From Granulicella sp. UBA5172 (lineage in GTDB: Bacteria; Acidobacteriota; Terriglobia; Terriglobales; Acidobacteriaceae): a stretch of 8,444 nt of DNA. Shown here piece by piece: positions 6,031 to 8,444 of this stretch. The DNA lies in assembly GCA_002413385.1 (NCBI GenBank), contig DHWW01000012.1, positions 2,063-10,506 on the forward strand, given 5' to 3'. Position numbers and translations under genes: made by a program. The first letter of the stretch is position 1; every line of letters begins with the position of its first letter. The notes below the pieces were generated by a model. That model was not told where the DNA came from. It saw nothing but the letters and a program-made list of their open reading frames with translations, and searched no databases.

Positions 6031-6237
6031 CCTTCCTCGTTAGATGGCAACTAGCCATCGCGAGATGGCATCTCTCTCTTTTACCGTGTAGGATAAGCGA
6101 CATAGCATGTGATGCTTAGCGTCCCAAACGCCCTTGAGACTGATATTCTTGCCGGTACCTAAAGGGGGCAAAGCGCCTTCGATTAGGATTCTGACGCTAA
6201 TCGACCGGACAGGAGCGAATGAGGAACGGAGGCCAAA
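6031..6237. promoter_or_regulatory. Divergent leader between relic and histidine kinase
   Basis: This 207-base spacer should hold the promoter of the histidine kinase and the old promoter of the DUF2252-like relic; no clear -10 box was found. GATGGC (6043-6048), GCCATC (6054-6059) and GATGGC (6064-6069) can form two mutually exclusive hairpins, followed by a pyrimidine run at 6070-6082. AGCAT-GTG-ATGCT lies at about 6103-6115. The best dyad, at 6179-6204, is listed separately. Confidence 0.4.
6179..6204. promoter_or_regulatory. Perfect 8-base dyad upstream of histidine kinase
   Basis: TCGATTAG (6179-6186) and CTAATCGA (6197-6204) are perfect inverted copies with a 10-base gap, so half-site centres lie 18 bases apart, about two helical turns. 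It sits 33 bases before the TTG start and just before the ribosome-binding sequence. That geometry suits an operator for a dimeric regulator. As RNA it would be an 8-pair hairpin near the ribosome-binding site. Chance cannot be excluded. Confidence 0.4.
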
Positions 6238-6240
6238 TTG
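6228..6240 (+). promoter_or_regulatory. Shine-Dalgarno and TTG start of histidine kinase
   Basis: GGAGG at 6228-6232 lies five bases before TTG at 6238. An in-frame TGA at 6220-6222 closes the frame upstream, and the next possible start, GTG at 6247, is 14 bases from the GGAGG. The ATG at 6219 is out of frame, although it also has an AGGAG (6211-6215) three bases before it. TTG at 6238 is therefore the best start. Confidence 0.75.
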
Positions 6241-8388
6241 AGTACAGTGTCAGCAAGACTACTACTCGACAGCAGCTCTCCAACGCCCGCGTCGCTTTGG
6301 AACACTCCTCGTTCCAAAGGCCACAGTGTTCAGTTTTACGAAGAAGACTCGTATCTTCTGGAGGGGCTGGGCCGATTCATCGGCGCGGCCATTCTCGCAG
6401 GCGATGCTGCCCTCATCATTACGACAGAGTCCCATAGAGACGGACTCCTCACACTCCTCGGTAGTCGCGGCCTGGATCTCAAGCTGGCCATGAGCGAAGG
6501 ACGTTTTCTGACGTTCGACGCTGCTGAAATGTTGACCAAGTTCATGGTTGACGGCACGCCCGATGCGGCGCTCTTTGCCGAGGTGACGGGGAATTTAATT
6601 GCCCGACTCGCTTCGACTGAGAGTGGAGAAACACGACGCGTTGCGGTCTTCGGCGAAATGGTGGCACTCCTGTGGGCAGACGGACAACTCGAGGCGGCAG
6701 TTCAGCTCGAACGACTCTGGAATCAACTTGGACGTACCCATTCCTTTCAGCTGCATTGTGCGTATCCGCTGAATCAGTTTTCCAAGGAGGAGGATCGAAA
6801 GAAAATCCTGGAAATCTGTGCGGAGCACTCTCATGTCGTCCCGACTGAACAGTACACGGCCCTGGCTGACGATCAGGAGCGCTTCCAAGCCGTCTTATTC
6901 CTCCAGCAGAAGGCTCAGGCGCTCGAGACCGAGATCCATGAGCGCAAGAGAGTGCAGCAGGCCCTTCAGGATCGGGAGACTGAACTGCGCGATTTTCTCG
7001 AGAATGCAGTAGTGGGGATGCACTGGGTCGCCGCCGATGGCACGATCCTGTGGGCGAACAAAGCAGAACTGACCCTTCTAGGCTATAAGCGGGACGAGTA
7101 TGTTGGCCGGCACATCTCCGAATTTCATGCCGATGTTCCTGTTATCGACGACATCCTCGAACATATGAGCCGCAATGAAGAGTTGCATGGCTACGAGGTT
7201 CGCCTCAGATGCAAGGATGGCGCCATCCGCTATGTTCGCATTGATTCCAATGTTCTCGTGCGGGACGACCAACTCGTTCATACTCGCTTCTTTACTACCG
7301 ACATAACTGAAAAGAAGCAATCCGAGCTTGCCTTGTACCGCATGGCCGCGATCGTCGAGTCCTCCGATGACGCAATTATCAGCAAGGATCTGAACGGAGT
7401 CGTGACTGACTGGAATAAGAGCGCTGAGCGCATCTTCGGATATGAAGCGGCAGAGATTGTCGGTCGACCGATCACGGTCCTCATTCCGCCGGAGTTCCTG
7501 AATGACGAGAATGTGATTCTGGCAAAGATACGCGCAGGCGAAAGAATTGATCACTTTCAGACGGTAAGGCTCAACAAGAATGGAGATCGAATCGATGTTT
7601 CCCTCACGATCTCGCCCTTAAGAGATCAACGCGGAAGCATAGTCGGCGCCGCGAAGATCGTCCGCGATATCACCGCGCAAAAGAAGTTGGAGACCAAGCT
7701 TCATATTACCGAAAGATTGGCTTCCGTCGGACGCCTCGCGGCTAGCATCGCACATGAGATCAACAACCCCTTAGAGGCAGTGATCAACTTTATCTATATT
7801 GCGAAACAACATCCCGAGGCTTCCGAAGAGATCAAGCGCTATCTGAACTCGGCAGATCAGGAATTGCGACGGGTCGCTCATATTACGCAACAGACGCTGG
7901 GCTTCTATCGCGACAATTCCGAGCCGATGTCGCTGGTTATCGCAGATGTGCTTCAAGATGTACTGACCGTCTACGAACACAAGTGTCAATACAAGACGTT
8001 GAATGTTGAACAGCGGATCGAGCCCAGCCTGACCCTGAATACAGTGCAGGGAGAATTGAAGCAGATTTTGTCGAATCTGATTGCGAATGCAATTGATGCT
8101 TCTAAAGAGAACGGCAAGATAATAATCTGCGCTAGAACGTCACATCATATCCCATCGGGCGGAAGCGGGGTTCGCATCACAATTGCCGACAATGGCGTAG
8201 GCATCTCCGATGGAAACAAGCAGAAATTGTTCGCCCCGTTTTTCACGACGAAGACCGCCGTCGGGACTGGGCTCGGTCTCTGGATTACGAAGGACCTATT
8301 AGAGAAGAGGGGTGGACGTATCCGGTTTCGCAGCACCGATTCCGACCCCTCGGGAACTGTAATGACGATCTATCTGCCTTCGGTATAG
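6238..8388 (+). CDS. Cytoplasmic sensor histidine kinase, MEDS-PAS-PAS-HisKA-HATPase_c
   Basis: A 716-residue protein without membrane segments, so it should sense internal signals. Domains: MEDS/DcmR sensory domain at about 28-185 (GHSVQFYEEDSYLLEGLGRFIG, AALIITTESHRDGL); a coiled-coil linker at about 210-250; PAS1 at about 250-358 (DGTILWANKAELTLLGY, ending TTDITEKK); PAS2 at about 366-482 (SSDDAIISKDLNGVVTDWNKSAERIFGY, ending VRDITAQKK); HisKA with phosphoacceptor His506 in AHEINNPL; ATPase with N-box Asn613/Asn617, G1 DNGVGI at 651-656, FAPFFTTK and G2 GTGLGL at 676-681. All catalytic motifs are present. It should autophosphorylate and pass phosphate to a response regulator, but none adjoins it inside the window. 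The MEDS domain is known from DcmR of methylotrophs; the ligand here is unknown, and PAS domains may bind haem, flavin or nothing. Codons are less C-biased than in the ccm genes, suggesting a different history. Confidence 0.96.
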   Translation: MSTVSARLLLDSSSPTPASLWNTPRSKGHSVQFYEEDSYLLEGLGRFIGAAILAGDAALIITTESHRDGLLTLLGSRGLDLKLAMSEGRFLTFDAAEMLTKFMVDGTPDAALFAEVTGNLIARLASTESGETRRVAVFGEMVALLWADGQLEAAVQLERLWNQLGRTHSFQLHCAYPLNQFSKEEDRKKILEICAEHSHVVPTEQYTALADDQERFQAVLFLQQKAQALETEIHERKRVQQALQDRETELRDFLENAVVGMHWVAADGTILWANKAELTLLGYKRDEYVGRHISEFHADVPVIDDILEHMSRNEELHGYEVRLRCKDGAIRYVRIDSNVLVRDDQLVHTRFFTTDITEKKQSELALYRMAAIVESSDDAIISKDLNGVVTDWNKSAERIFGYEAAEIVGRPITVLIPPEFLNDENVILAKIRAGERIDHFQTVRLNKNGDRIDVSLTISPLRDQRGSIVGAAKIVRDITAQKKLETKLHITERLASVGRLAASIAHEINNPLEAVINFIYIAKQHPEASEEIKRYLNSADQELRRVAHITQQTLGFYRDNSEPMSLVIADVLQDVLTVYEHKCQYKTLNVEQRIEPSLTLNTVQGELKQILSNLIANAIDASKENGKIIICARTSHHIPSGGSGVRITIADNGVGISDGNKQKLFAPFFTTKTAVGTGLGLWITKDLLEKRGGRIRFRSTDSDPSGTVMTIYLPSV

Positions 8389-8444
8389 CTGGCCGCCGCT
8401 GGTGAGCCTCCGTCCAACCTCAACACGCTCCTCTCGTGCAAAAA

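Noticed and set aside
8389..8444. Start of a further gene or terminator after the histidine kinase
   Set aside because: Only 56 bases are visible; no start with a ribosome-binding site and no stem with a T-run can be seen.

Overview
The window looks like a chromosome segment from an acidobacterium, probably of the Terriglobia (Granulicella/Edaphobacter/Terriglobus type). This is an inference. It rests on the strong C/G preference at third codon positions, a Ser/Thr kinase fused to a TolB-like domain, a compact ccmF-ccmH pair with the divergent CcmH cysteine motif, and a soluble MEDS-PAS histidine kinase. No RNA gene, CRISPR array or complete mobile element was seen.

Layout. From 1450 leftward on the minus strand lies a Ser/Thr protein kinase whose 3' end is cut off by the window edge. 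A 259-base divergent spacer separates it from a single-domain response regulator (1710-2093, plus). A 176-base spacer with nested inverted repeats leads into ccmF (2270-4393), overlapped by ccmH (4386-4862), followed 37 bases later by an unrecognised basic protein gene (4900-5457). From 5458 to about 6030 no intact gene remains. The minus strand carries a run of gene debris: the start of a DUF2252-like gene, fused in frame to the first codons of a Y-family DNA polymerase that is stopped by an amber codon, fused in turn to the last ~50 codons of an IS3-family transposase. A leader with dyad symmetry (6031-6237) then precedes a 716-residue cytoplasmic hybrid-sensor histidine kinase (MEDS-PAS-PAS-HisKA-HATPase, 6238-8388) that begins with TTG.

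How the genes work together. CcmF and CcmH are the haem-ligation end of cytochrome c maturation System I; CcmH handles the apocytochrome thiols and CcmF attaches haem. The other genes are signalling parts: a Ser/Thr kinase, an orphan receiver protein and an orphan histidine kinase. Whether the histidine kinase and the receiver form a pair cannot be told from the sequence. The debris zone marks a recombination scar between the conserved ccm block and the sensor kinase, whose codon use is less C-biased than that of the ccm genes.

I did not find a clear new multi-gene system. The most informative signals are the three-part pseudogene scar, the loss of one CcmF haem-ligand histidine, the CxCxC motif in CcmH, and the structured leaders before ccmF and before the histidine kinase.
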